Shown here in pieces: positions 33,978 to 42,788 of a stretch of DNA of 64,000 nt. Location of the stretch: NCBI GenBank assembly GCA_021325135.1, contig JAJPHT010000004.1, forward strand, positions 18,527 to 82,526, read 5' to 3'. Source of the DNA: Pseudomonadota bacterium (lineage in GTDB: Archaea; Thermoplasmatota; SW-10-69-26; JACQPN01; JAJPHT01). A program made the translations under genes and the position numbers. Within the stretch, counting starts at the first letter, position 1. Every line of letters starts with the position of its first letter. A model generated the notes under the pieces. That model was not told where the DNA came from. It did not search any database and was given only the letters and a program-made list of their open reading frames with translations.

Positions 33978-34393
33978 GGCGGGACGGCCCCCACCCCAGA
34001 TGAGCCCCGTGCCCGCGCAACCGATGGGCTCTCTCGCGCGGACTCGCTCACCGGTCCAACGCGAGCGAAGGGGGAAAGGGGAATGGCGCGTCCGTGGTGA
34101 GGATGCCCGCTCCCGGGTTCGCCCCTCCATGGGATTCTCCCGCCAGAAGGCCCGCCCGCGCGCGCCGAGGGCCACGCCACCGGGCAGGAACCCCGGGGAA
34201 AAATCCCTTGGGCGGGCGATGCCGGGCCGGGTCCCGGCGGAGATGTGCAGGAGGGATGCTCGTGAAGGCGCTCCGCAAGGGCATTCCTCGTCATCGGCCC
34301 GGTAACGGGGCCTGAGTGACCCTCTTCCGGTCATCGCGCCGTGGCGGGGACGGCGGGCCTGGCATTTCAACCAATGCGGCCCAGCGTGGGGCG
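33978..34393. other. 415-nt stretch without a supported gene
   Basis: Between the Cys-rich secreted protein and the 7-TM protein I see no convincing ORF on either strand. Long GC-rich inverted runs (GCCGGGCCGGGTCCCGGCGG, GGAACCCCGGGGAAAAATCC) could fold, so a structured RNA or extended leader is possible, but no conserved RNA signature was recognised. The right end carries the TATA box of the next gene. Confidence 0.4.
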
Positions 34394-34400
34394 TATATAG
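34394..34400 (+). promoter_or_regulatory. TATA box and ribosome-binding site of the 7-TM gene
   Basis: TATATAG at 34394-34400 lies ~25-30 nt before the ATG at 34423, with GGAGGTGG directly after it. This is one of the clearest archaeal-type TATA boxes in the window. Confidence 0.6.
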
Positions 34401-34422
34401 GAGGTGGAGGGAGGCCCTTGCG

Positions 34423-35283
34423 ATGCTCAGCGCGCTCCAGGGCGTGACGGCGGCGCTCTACGTCGCGGTGGCCCCGTTGTGCGCCGCGGTGGGCGTGGCG
34501 CTGGCGCGGCGCCGGATGGCGGACGCCGCCTCGCGGCGCGCGGTGCGGCTCTTCGCGGTCTTCTGGCTGGCCCTGGCGGCGGACGCGCTGCTGGGTGCCC
34601 TGGAGCTTGCGCTGGTGGGCGCGGGCTTCGCGTCGGCGGGGCTTGCCCTGGGCTTCAGCGTCGTGGCGTTCCTGGCGGTGTCGCTCATGATGTGGGGCCT
34701 GCTCCACTACCTGCTGTTCCTCTTCACGGGGCGCCCTGGGTGGCTCTGGCCGCTGGCGGCGTTCTACGCGCTGGCGTTCGCGACCAGCGTCGTCCTCGTC
34801 GCCTCCTGGGAGCCCACCGGCCTGGAGCCCACGCGCTGGGGCGTGGAGGTGGACTACGCCGCGCAGCCGACGCCGGCCGCGGGCCTCTTCCTCTCCCTGG
34901 CGTTCCTGCTGCCGCCCATCCTGGGCGCCCTGGCCTACGGGAGCTTCCTGCCCCGCGTCGGCGACGCCACGCGGCGCTATCGCATCGCCCTCGTCTCGGG
35001 CGGCATCTTCCTCTGGTTCGCGACGTCGGTCGTGCTGGGGGCCCGCCCGCTGGCGGACGACGACGCCGTGCAGGGGATCGGGCGCCTGGTCACCCTCGTC
35101 TCCATCCTGGCCGTGGCCGCGGCCTACTTCCCGCCCCCCTTCGCGCGCCGCCGCTGGGGCATCGAGAGCCTCGCGGACGAGGGGGGCCACGCGCCGCGGC
35201 CGGGCCTCGACGGCCCCGAGGAGCAGAAGCGCAAGGCCGCGCGGGCCGCCCACCTCCAGAACCGCGTCCGCGACCTCATCTGA
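34423..35283 (+). CDS. Seven-helix integral membrane protein
   Basis: 286 residues with about seven hydrophobic helices (first LYVAVAPLCAAVGVALA; last RLVTLVSILAVAAAYFPPP) and a charged C-terminal tail with a helical stretch (EEQKRKAARAAHLQNRVRDL). The helix count and short loops resemble small 7-TM sensor or enzyme modules, but no retinal Lys or catalytic motif was seen. Function unknown. Mrp ATPase follows 42 nt later. Confidence 0.65.
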   Translation: MLSALQGVTAALYVAVAPLCAAVGVALARRRMADAASRRAVRLFAVFWLALAADALLGALELALVGAGFASAGLALGFSVVAFLAVSLMMWGLLHYLLFLFTGRPGWLWPLAAFYALAFATSVVLVASWEPTGLEPTRWGVEVDYAAQPTPAAGLFLSLAFLLPPILGALAYGSFLPRVGDATRRYRIALVSGGIFLWFATSVVLGARPLADDDAVQGIGRLVTLVSILAVAAAYFPPPFARRRWGIESLADEGGHAPRPGLDGPEEQKRKAARAAHLQNRVRDLI

Positions 35284-35325
35284 GCGCGGCAAACCCTTAA
35301 CTTGGGGACCCGGCTTGGGCGCACC

Positions 35326-36252
35326 ATGCCCCTTCCCACGGCCCCGGCGCGCGGCGGCTCGCTTCCCGTCCAGACCGCGGGGCAGGCGCAGGCGGCCAAC
35401 CTCCAGCAGGACCGCATGGCGCAGCAGTTCCGTCTCCGCATGGCCATCGCGGACAACCTGAAGCGCATCAAGCACACGATCATCGTGATGTCGGGCAAGG
35501 GCGGCGTGGGCAAGACCACCGTCGCCGTCAACGTCGCGGCGGCCTTCGCGGCGAAGGGGTGGAAGGTCGGTCTCCTCGACCTCGACCTCACCAACCCCAA
35601 CGTGCCCATCATGCTGGACCTGGAGGGGGCGAAGCCCGGCGGCCACAGCGAGGACATCAAGCCCGTGGACGTGCCCGCGCCCAATGGCAGCGGCGGCTTC
35701 CTGCGGGTGATGAGCACTGAGTTCTTCCTCCAGGGCAAGGAGAGCGCGATCATCTGGCGCGGCCCCATCAAGATGAACGTCATCAACCAGCTCCTGGGCA
35801 ACGTCGACTGGGGCGAGCTGGACCTCCTGGTGTGCGACCTGCCTCCGGGCACCAGCGACGAGCCGCTCACCATCGCGCAGCTTCTGCGCGACGCGGATGG
35901 CGTGGTGCTGGTCACGACGCCCCAGGCGGTCGCCATCCTGGACGTGACCAAGAGCCTGCAGTTCGCGCGCAGCATGGAGCTGCCCGTGCTGGGGATCGTG
36001 GAGAACATGGGCACCTTCGTGTGCCCGCACTGCGGCGAGCCGACGCCCATCTTCGGCGAGGGCGGCGCAGCGGCGCTCGCGCAGAAGGCCGGCGTCGACC
36101 TCCTGGGCAGCATCCCCCTGGAGCCCAGCGTGCAGCAGAGCGCGCAGAAGGGCGTCCCCTACGTCTGGAGCGACGCGTCCAGCGCCACGGGCAAGGCGTT
36201 CGCGGCGACCCTCGCGGCGCTGGAGACGAAGCTGGCCCGCCCGGAGCCCTAA
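35326..36252 (+). CDS. Mrp/NBP35-family iron-sulfur carrier ATPase
   Basis: 308 residues from ATG 35326, ~27 nt after a CTTAAC box. Deviant Walker A MSGKGGVGKTT, switch region DLPPGTSDEPLT, and the C-terminal CPHCG (CxxC) that bridges a 4Fe-4S cluster in the dimer. Transfers Fe-S clusters to apoproteins. The ~45-residue N-terminal extension is Ala/Gln-rich and lacks the four-Cys Nbp35 ferredoxin motif. Confidence 0.93.
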   Translation: MPLPTAPARGGSLPVQTAGQAQAANLQQDRMAQQFRLRMAIADNLKRIKHTIIVMSGKGGVGKTTVAVNVAAAFAAKGWKVGLLDLDLTNPNVPIMLDLEGAKPGGHSEDIKPVDVPAPNGSGGFLRVMSTEFFLQGKESAIIWRGPIKMNVINQLLGNVDWGELDLLVCDLPPGTSDEPLTIAQLLRDADGVVLVTTPQAVAILDVTKSLQFARSMELPVLGIVENMGTFVCPHCGEPTPIFGEGGAAALAQKAGVDLLGSIPLEPSVQQSAQKGVPYVWSDASSATGKAFAATLAALETKLARPEP

Positions 36253-36318
36253 GGCGGGCCGCGGCGAGCCCCCGCGTAGCCGCAAACGCCATCCGTCCAG
36301 CAGCGGGCGAAGGGGGGC

Positions 36319-37362
36319 GTGGCCGACGACGGCGAGCGAAACCGCAGGCGCTCCTCGCGCTTCCTCGTCGCGCTGGTGGCGCTCATCGGCGTCGCGGGGT
36401 TCGTGCTCCTGAAGCCCATCGTCTCGGGCGTCACGTTCGGCCTCGTCGTCGGCTTCCTCCTCCAGCGCCCCTACCAGCGCGTCTCGCGGCGGCTTCGCGC
36501 GCCCCGGCTGGTGGCTGTGGGGTTCGTCGCGCTGCTTTGCATCGCCCTCGACGTGCCCCTCTTCGTGCTGGGCTGGCGGCTCGTGACCGAGATCCGCGGC
36601 TTCGTGGACGCGGCGCGCGACCCCGGCTTCGGGCCCTCCCTCGCGCACGGCCTCGTGCGGCTGGGCGTGCCGCCCGATGCAGCGGGCGCCTTCGTGCAGC
36701 AGGCCAGCGCCGACGCCATGGCCTGGCTGCACGGCGCGACGCTCCCCACGCTGGGCTTCGTGGGCGCGCTGCTCATGAACGCGGGCGTGTTCCTTTTCGT
36801 CCTCTACTACACGCTCGTGAGCGGGCCCCGCTTCGTCAAGTGGGTCCTCGACGCCCTGCCCCTTCCCGAGCGGCACGCGAGGCATCTCGTGGAGGCGGTG
36901 GCCGACCGCATGCGGAACCTCTTCCTGGGCACGTTCCTCGTCGCGACCTGCCTGGGCATCCTCTCGGGGGTCGCCTGGTGGCTGGCGGGCTTCCCCGACC
37001 CCGTCTTCTGGGGCGCGGTCATGACCGTGCTCAACCTCATCCCCGCGCTGGGCATGGGCCTCGTCGCCATCCCCGCCGGCGCCATCGCCATCCTCAACGG
37101 GCGCGTCGTCGCGGGCGTCGCGATCCTCGCATGGGCGTTCCTGCTCTCGCCCCTGGTGGGCAACGCGATCCGCGCCGTCTTCGTGGGGAAGACCGAGGGC
37201 GTCCACCCCATCCTCGTGCTCGTGGGCACCGTCGGCGGAGTCGCGCTCTTCGGGCCGGCGGGCATCCTGCTGGGGCCCCTCGTCCTGAGCATGCTCGACC
37301 CCGTGCTCGCGGAGTGGGAGAGCCTGCGCGAGCCGCGCGAGGGATTCCCCCACGCGGAGTGA
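36319..37362 (+). CDS. AI-2E family transporter
   Basis: 347 residues from a GTG start with about eight hydrophobic segments. The C-terminal block with GFPDPVFWGAVMTVLNLIPA, AFLLSPLVGNAIRAVF and FGPAGILLGPLVLSMLDPV is diagnostic of PF01594 (YdiK/PerM/TqsA-like). Family members export autoinducer-2 or act as ion antiporters; substrate here unknown. Tandem with mrp, 66 nt apart. Confidence 0.88.
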   Translation: MADDGERNRRRSSRFLVALVALIGVAGFVLLKPIVSGVTFGLVVGFLLQRPYQRVSRRLRAPRLVAVGFVALLCIALDVPLFVLGWRLVTEIRGFVDAARDPGFGPSLAHGLVRLGVPPDAAGAFVQQASADAMAWLHGATLPTLGFVGALLMNAGVFLFVLYYTLVSGPRFVKWVLDALPLPERHARHLVEAVADRMRNLFLGTFLVATCLGILSGVAWWLAGFPDPVFWGAVMTVLNLIPALGMGLVAIPAGAIAILNGRVVAGVAILAWAFLLSPLVGNAIRAVFVGKTEGVHPILVLVGTVGGVALFGPAGILLGPLVLSMLDPVLAEWESLREPREGFPHAE

Positions 37363-37408
37363 ACCCGGAGGCGCAATCCTCTAAGGGCCCGGGGCCCGTC
37401 TCCGAGGC

Positions 37409-38542
37409 ATGCCCTTCCACCTGACCGCCGACCAGGACCTCATCCGCAAGACGGTCCGCGAGATCGCCGGCGCGTTCGAAGGGAAGCCCGCCGACGACCT
37501 CGACCGCGAGCGCGCGTTCCCCAAGGAGCAGATCAAGGCCCTCGGCCAGCTTGGCCTCGCGGGCATGCTCGTCCCCGCGGAGCTGGGCGGCCCGGGCACC
37601 GACGCGGTGAGCTTCGTCCTCGCGCTGGAGGAGGTGGCCCGCGCCAGCGGCGTCGTGGCGCTCGTCCTCAACAACCTCAACGCGCTGGGCACGTTCCCGC
37701 TGGCCACCAGGGGCACGCAGGAGGCGCGCGACCGCTTCCTCCCCCAGGCCCTTGCCGGCGAGACCTTCCTCGCGTGGGCCCTCACGGAGCCGCAGGCCGG
37801 CACCGACCTGGGCGGCGTCGCGACGCGCGCTGCGAAGAAGGGGGACGCCTACGTGCTCAACGGCCTCAAGAGCTTCGTCGTGGGCGCCTCCGACGCCAGC
37901 GCGATCCTCGTCTTCGCGCGGACCTCGGAGAAGGACGGCCTCACGGCGTTCGTCGTCCCCGCCTCCGCGAAGGGCGTGCGGATCGCGCCCCCCGAGCGCA
38001 CCATGGCGCTGCGCGGCAGCGACATGGCGCAGGTCTTCCTTAAGGACGTGGAGGTCCCCGCCGCGCTCCGCCTGGGCGACGAGGGGAGCGGCACGGCCCT
38101 CGCCGCGCAGTGCAACGAGCTGGCCTCCCTGGGCGCGGCCGCCATCGCGGTGGGCGTCATGCAGGCCTCGCTGGAGGACGCCATCGAGTACGCGGGCCAG
38201 CGCGAGCAGTTCCGCCTTCCGCTCAAGCAGTTCCAGGCCATCCAGTTCCTCGTCTCGCAGCTGGACGTGGAGCTTCGCGCCTCGCGCCTCCTCGCGTGGG
38301 CCGCCGCCGACCTGCGCGACCGCGGCGAGGACGCCTCCGCCGCCATCGCCGCGGCCAAGCTCTACGCCGGCGAGGCCGCCAAGCTCGTGACGCAGAAGAG
38401 CATCCGCATCCACGGCGGCGCGGGCTTCATGCGCGAGCTTCCCGTGGAGCGGTTCAACCGCGACGCGCGGGCCCTCAGCGTCTACGCCGGCACGGCCGAG
38501 GCCGAGCGCGCCATCCTGGCGGCGAAGGCGCTGGGGCTCTGA
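37409..38542 (+). CDS. Acyl-CoA dehydrogenase
   Basis: 377 residues. FAD-dependent acyl-CoA dehydrogenase with FVLALEEVARASGVVALVLN, the FAD-binding ALTEPQAGTDLGG, the C-terminal YAGQREQFRLPLKQFQAIQF and IRIHGGAGFMRELPVER. The catalytic base position near YAGTAEAERAILA is not resolved by eye. A CTCTAAG box lies ~28 nt upstream. With methylmalonyl-CoA mutase nearby it suggests fatty- or branched-acid catabolism. Confidence 0.93.
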   Translation: MPFHLTADQDLIRKTVREIAGAFEGKPADDLDRERAFPKEQIKALGQLGLAGMLVPAELGGPGTDAVSFVLALEEVARASGVVALVLNNLNALGTFPLATRGTQEARDRFLPQALAGETFLAWALTEPQAGTDLGGVATRAAKKGDAYVLNGLKSFVVGASDASAILVFARTSEKDGLTAFVVPASAKGVRIAPPERTMALRGSDMAQVFLKDVEVPAALRLGDEGSGTALAAQCNELASLGAAAIAVGVMQASLEDAIEYAGQREQFRLPLKQFQAIQFLVSQLDVELRASRLLAWAAADLRDRGEDASAAIAAAKLYAGEAAKLVTQKSIRIHGGAGFMRELPVERFNRDARALSVYAGTAEAERAILAAKALGL

Positions 38543-38655
38543 GAGAAGGAGCGTGACCCGCCCGCCAGCGTCCTGCGCTCATCGGCCAGCGCTCCAGGGT
38601 GAGCCGGAGCGCCGGGTCCTCGCAGGGTGAGGGCGGCGGGCGGGGTCGGATGATC

Positions 38656-39408
38656 TCAATCCTTGCGGCGGACGAGCACGGCCAGCGCGACCGCGGCGGC
38701 GACCACGAGGGGGATCTCGGGGCCGGGCACGCCCAGGAACTTCCCCTTGGAGGCCTCGGTGGGCGTGGGGTTCTCGTCGCCCACGGTGGTGGAGACGGGC
38801 GTGGACGTGACGGGGGTCGACGTCTCGGGCGTCGTGTTCACGGGCGTCGAGGAGACGGGGGTCGTGGGCGTGGGGGTGACGTTGCCGGTCGACGCGGTGA
38901 GGGCCTGCGTCGAGACGTTGACGACGCCCGTCGCGGTGTCGAACGTACCCTGGGGGTTGTTGGCGTCAGGAGTCGGCTGGCAGCCGGTGTTCCCATCGAA
39001 GGTGGCGGTGACCTTCGCCGTGCCGTTGCCCAGGCCGCTGCTCACGAGGGTGAGGTTCACGGGGGCCTGGCCGCTCCACGCCGCGGTGGCGTGGTTGTTG
39101 GTGGCGCCCGTGGGGTTGTTGGGGTCCACGTCGGCGGGGATGGTGAACTTCACGCTGGTGACGTTCAGGCTCGCCGTGATGGGGCCATCGGGCGTCACCG
39201 CGAGCGCCACGGTGGCCGTCCCGGGGGCCTGGCAGAAGAAGCCCGAGTCGATCTGGAGGTTGATGGTGATGGGGACGGACTGCGTGGTGGAGTCCGTGAA
39301 GTAGACGATGGCGTTGGGACCCGACAGGCTGAGGTGGGTCGTGACGGCAGCGGCGGTCGGGAGGACGAGCAGAGCCGCGATGAGCAGCCCAGCAGCCAGG
39401 AGGCGCAT
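38656..39408 (-). CDS. Surface protein with Thr-rich stalk and C-terminal sorting-like signal
   Basis: 250 residues. Signal peptide, a ~150-residue beta-sandwich-like ectodomain (THLSLSGPNAIVYFTDS, with Cys in GFFCQAPG and TGCQPT), a Thr/Ser/Pro stalk with TPVSSTP/TPVTSTP repeats, then VPGPEIP, a hydrophobic helix (LVVAAAVALAVLV) and RRKD. This tripartite end resembles archaeosortase-type CTERM signals. Related to the 40415 protein in its first ~100 residues; panE lies between them. Confidence 0.7.
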   Translation of the reverse strand: MRLLAAGLLIAALLVLPTAAAVTTHLSLSGPNAIVYFTDSTTQSVPITINLQIDSGFFCQAPGTATVALAVTPDGPITASLNVTSVKFTIPADVDPNNPTGATNNHATAAWSGQAPVNLTLVSSGLGNGTAKVTATFDGNTGCQPTPDANNPQGTFDTATGVVNVSTQALTASTGNVTPTPTTPVSSTPVNTTPETSTPVTSTPVSTTVGDENPTPTEASKGKFLGVPGPEIPLVVAAAVALAVLVRRKD

Positions 39409-39502
39409 GACCGGGGACCATCAACTCCTTCAAAAACCCCTTCGGTGCGGTCGTCAAAGCGATGGCCCAAACGCCCTTGCCAGGCCGCCCCCCTGCCAGG
39501 CC

Positions 39503-40450
39503 GTGCGGATCGCCGTGCTAGGGGCAGGGGCCGTGGGCTGCGCCCTGGGGGCCGGCCTGGCCCGCGTGGCGGAGGTCCGCCTGGTGGCCCGGGGCGATCA
39601 CCTGGCGGCGCTCCAGCGGGACGGCCTCCTCCTGGACGGCCGGAGGGTGCGCCTCCCGGCCGCGGAGCGCCTGGAGCCGGGGGCCAACCTGGTGATCGCG
39701 GCCGTGAAGACCCAGGACCTGGACGGTGCCCTGGCGGCCTCCCGGGGGGCGCTGGGCCAGGCGCGCGTCCTCACGATCCAGAACGGCCTGGCCGCCGAGG
39801 GGATCGCCGCCCGGCACGTCCCCGCGGAGCGCGTGGTGGGGTGCGTCACGGCCCTGGACGCCGAGATGCTGGAGCCGGGGGTCGTGACCGTGGGGCGCGT
39901 GGGCGGGCTCGTGCTCTCCGGCGCGCCCGACGTGGCGGCGCTCCTCTCCCAAGCTGGCTTCCCCACGAGGGTCAGCGCCAACTTCGCGGGCGCGCGCTGG
40001 ACGAAGCTCCTGGTCAACCTCAACAACGCCCTCCTGGCCGCCACGGGCCTCACGGCGCAGGAGGCCTACGCGCGGCGCGACCTGCCGCGGCTCTCGGTGC
40101 GGCTGGTCAGGGAGGGGCTCGCCGTCGCGCGGGCCGAGGGGGTCCGCCTGGAGCGCATCCCGTGGGCGGACCCGCGGCAGGTGGCGCTCCTCGCGCGGCT
40201 CCCCGAGGAGTGGGCCGCCCGCCTCCTGGCCGCGCGGGTGCGGCGCGACGCGGGGAGCGTCCCCCTGCGCGGCTCGACCCAGCAGAGCCTCCTGAGGGGC
40301 CGCAGCGTGGAGGTCGCGTGGCTCAACGGGGAGGTGGTCGCGCGGGGGCGGCGTCTCGGGGTCCCGACGCCGGCCAACGAGGCCATGGTCGCCGCGGTGG
40401 AGCGGGTCGCGGCCTCAGGGGAGCCCGTCCCGCCCGCGGCGCTCGCCTAG
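39503..40450 (+). CDS. panE: 2-dehydropantoate 2-reductase
   Basis: 315 residues from GTG 39503. Rossmann motif VLGAGAVGCALG, AAVKTQDLDGALA, TIQNGLAAEG, the catalytic-Lys helix WTKLLVNLNNALLA and the GSTQQSLLRGRSVEVAWLNG block with a Glu that binds substrate. NADPH-dependent reduction of ketopantoate for coenzyme A. The 3' end overlaps the opposite surface-protein gene by 36 nt. Confidence 0.93.
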   Translation: MRIAVLGAGAVGCALGAGLARVAEVRLVARGDHLAALQRDGLLLDGRRVRLPAAERLEPGANLVIAAVKTQDLDGALAASRGALGQARVLTIQNGLAAEGIAARHVPAERVVGCVTALDAEMLEPGVVTVGRVGGLVLSGAPDVAALLSQAGFPTRVSANFAGARWTKLLVNLNNALLAATGLTAQEAYARRDLPRLSVRLVREGLAVARAEGVRLERIPWADPRQVALLARLPEEWAARLLAARVRRDAGSVPLRGSTQQSLLRGRSVEVAWLNGEVVARGRRLGVPTPANEAMVAAVERVAASGEPVPPAALA

Positions 40451-41029
40451 CCGCCCGACCACGAAGAAGAGGGTCGCCACGACGCCCCCGCCCAGCGCGA
40501 TGGCCAGGAGGCCTGGAGCGCCGTGGCGCGCGGGGGGCTCCGCCGAGGCCGTCGCGTCGGGCGCGGGCGGGGCGGGCTCCGGGGCGGGTGCGTCGCCCGC
40601 GACGTAGCGCACGCCCAGCGACGCCTCCGCGCTGGGGTCGCCCGACGTCACGCACGAGGAGGGCAGGTCGTAGCCCGCCGCGACCATGACCTGCCCCTGC
40701 GTGCCCGCGGCGGGCGCCAGCACGAGGAGCGCGTCCGCGTCCGCCTCGAAGGGGCGCCCCACGTAGCCGCCCGCGGGGACGCGGACGACGACCTCCGCGG
40801 GGACCTGCGCCTGGGCGTCGGAGGGGCCGTAGGCCGCGAGCCGCACGCGCAGCTCCTCGTCCTGGCTGCACACGGCGTCCGCGAGGACGACGTGCACGCG
40901 CAGCGGGACGCGCGTCTCGCCCTGCGCGTGGACGAGCGCGTCGGGCCCCTCCAGCGAGAGCCCCGCTCCCGAGGCCGCGGCCACGGGGAGGAGCGAGAGC
41001 GCGAGGAGGGCGGCGAGGACGCGGATCAA
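40415..41029 (-). CDS. Surface protein related to the 38656 protein
   Basis: 204 residues from a TTG start. Signal peptide (ALLALSLLPVAAASGAG), a beta-rich ectodomain with GLSLEGPDALVHAQGETR and VCSQDEELRVRLA, a Pro/Ala stalk (APAPEPAPPAPDATAS), then a hydrophobic helix (LLAIALGGGVVATLFFVVG) and RLGERRGR. The N-terminal ~100 residues match the layout of the 38656 protein (LSL-GP-A-V, VP, a Cys-Q pair), so the two are probably old paralogues. Confidence 0.65.
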   Translation of the reverse strand: MIRVLAALLALSLLPVAAASGAGLSLEGPDALVHAQGETRVPLRVHVVLADAVCSQDEELRVRLAAYGPSDAQAQVPAEVVVRVPAGGYVGRPFEADADALLVLAPAAGTQGQVMVAAGYDLPSSCVTSGDPSAEASLGVRYVAGDAPAPEPAPPAPDATASAEPPARHGAPGLLAIALGGGVVATLFFVVGRLGERRGRDGLP

Positions 41030-41092
41030 TCGTCTAGGCGTCGGCGCGCGGGGACGATGCCGCTTGTGGAGCGGTGGGCGAAGGCCCGCATC

Positions 41093-42745
41093 TCACGCGT
41101 CCGCGGGCGGGCGGTACTCGCCCCACTCGGCGCGCAGCGCGTGGCAGATCTCGCCCACCGTCGCGTGGGCCTTCACGGCGTCGACGATCACGGGCACGAG
41201 GTTCTCCTCGCCCCGCGCGGCCTCGCGCACGCGCGCGAGGGCCTTCTGCACGGCGGCCGCGTCGCGGCGCGCCTTGAACGCCTTGAGGCGCTGGACCTGC
41301 TCGCGCTCCACGGCGGCGTTGACCTTGAGGATCTCCACGTCCGTCTCGTCGTTGCCCTGCGTGAAGTCGTTCACGCCCACGACGACGCTCTCGCGCGACT
41401 CCAGCGCCTTCTGCGCGCGGTACGCGCTCTCGTGGATCTCCCGCTGGACCCAGCCGCGCTCGATGGCGCGCAGCATGCCGCCCATGCGCTCGATCTCCTC
41501 GATGAGCCGCCACGCCTCCTGCTCCAGCTTGTCGGTGAGCCACTCGACGTAGTAGGAGCCCGCGAAGGGGTCCACGGTGTTGGCGACGCCGCTCTCCTCG
41601 GCGAGGATCTGCTGCGTGCGCAGGGCAATCCGCGCGGCCTTCTCGGTGGGCAGGCCCAGCGCCTCGTCCATGCTGTTGGTGTGGAGGCTCTGCGTGCCGC
41701 CCAGCACGGCGGCCATGGCCTGCACCGCGACGCGCACGACGTTGTTCTCGGGCTGCTGCGCCGTGAGCGTGCTGCCGCCGGTCTGCGTGTGGAAGCGCAG
41801 CATCCAGCTTCGCGGGTCCTTGGCGTGGAAGCGGTCGCGCATGATCTTCGTCCACATGCGGCGCGCCGCGCGGAACTTCGCGACCTCCTCCAGGAGGTCG
41901 TTGTGCGCGTTGAAGAAGAAGGAGAGCTGCCCGGCGAACTCGTCCACGTCCAGGCCGCGCCGCCGCGCCGCCTCCACGTAGGTGATGCCGTCCATGAGCG
42001 TGAAGGCCAATTCCTGCGCCGCGGTGGCGCCGGCCTCGCGGATGTGGTAGCCCGAGATGGAGATGGTGTTCCAGCGCGGCACCTCCTTCGCGCAGAACTC
42101 GAAGACGTCGGTGATGAGGCGCATCGACTGCTCGGGCGGGAAGATGTAGGTGCCCCGCGCGACGTACTCCTTCAGGATGTCGTTCTGCACGGTGCCGCCC
42201 AGCTTCGCGCGGGGGATGCCGTTCTTCTCCGCCACCGCGACGTAGAGCGCCAGGAGCACCGCCGCGGGCGCGTTGATGGTCATGGAGGTCGTGACCTTGT
42301 CCAGCGGGATGCCGCCGAAGAGCGTCTCCATGTCCTCCAGGCTGCTCACCGCGACGCCCACCTTGCCCACCTCGCCCTCCGCGATGGGGTCGTCGGAGTC
42401 GTAGCCGATCTGCGTGGGCAGGTCGAACGCCACCGAGAGGCCCGTCGTGCCGTGGGCGAGGAGGTAGCGGTAGCGCTTGTTGGACTCCGCCGCGCTGCCG
42501 AACCCCGCGTACTGGCGCATCGTCCAGAGGCGGCCGCGGTACATGGTGGGCTGCACGCCGCGCGTGAACGGGGGCTCGCCGGGGAAGCCCACGTCGCGCA
42601 GTTGGTCCTCGCCCTTCACGTCCTCGGGCGTGGCCAGGGGCGGGACGGGGATGCCGCCGCCCGTGCGGAACTCGGGCTGACGCTCGGGGACCTTGCGCTT
42701 GGCGGGCCCGTAGGTCTTCTCCTCCCAGCGCTTCTTGCCGCTCAT
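41093..42745 (-). CDS. Methylmalonyl-CoA mutase, large-subunit catalytic domain
   Basis: 550 residues from ATG 42745 (559 from 42772). TIM-barrel substrate domain without the B12-binding domain, the split form of archaea and some bacteria. Family blocks: [66 protein letters not shown] and [20 protein letters not shown]. Interconverts methylmalonyl-CoA and succinyl-CoA, or a related acyl pair. The cobalamin-binding subunit is not in the window. Confidence 0.95.
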   Translation of the reverse strand: MSGKKRWEEKTYGPAKRKVPERQPEFRTGGGIPVPPLATPEDVKGEDQLRDVGFPGEPPFTRGVQPTMYRGRLWTMRQYAGFGSAAESNKRYRYLLAHGTTGLSVAFDLPTQIGYDSDDPIAEGEVGKVGVAVSSLEDMETLFGGIPLDKVTTSMTINAPAAVLLALYVAVAEKNGIPRAKLGGTVQNDILKEYVARGTYIFPPEQSMRLITDVFEFCAKEVPRWNTISISGYHIREAGATAAQELAFTLMDGITYVEAARRRGLDVDEFAGQLSFFFNAHNDLLEEVAKFRAARRMWTKIMRDRFHAKDPRSWMLRFHTQTGGSTLTAQQPENNVVRVAVQAMAAVLGGTQSLHTNSMDEALGLPTEKAARIALRTQQILAEESGVANTVDPFAGSYYVEWLTDKLEQEAWRLIEEIERMGGMLRAIERGWVQREIHESAYRAQKALESRESVVVGVNDFTQGNDETDVEILKVNAAVEREQVQRLKAFKARRDAAAVQKALARVREAARGEENLVPVIVDAVKAHATVGEICHALRAEWGEYRPPADA

Positions 42746-42788
42746 GAGGGCCGGACTCTGCGGCCCCCACATGAAGCTGCCCTCTCCC

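Noticed and set aside
33978..34393. Possible RNase P RNA, SRP RNA or tRNA in the gene-free stretch
   Set aside because: No conserved core motifs or cloverleaf could be found; only generic GC-rich pairing.
34291..37353. 1020-codon minus-strand frame across the Mrp and AI-2E genes
   Set aside because: Low-complexity shadow; the plus-strand genes are complete and recognisable.
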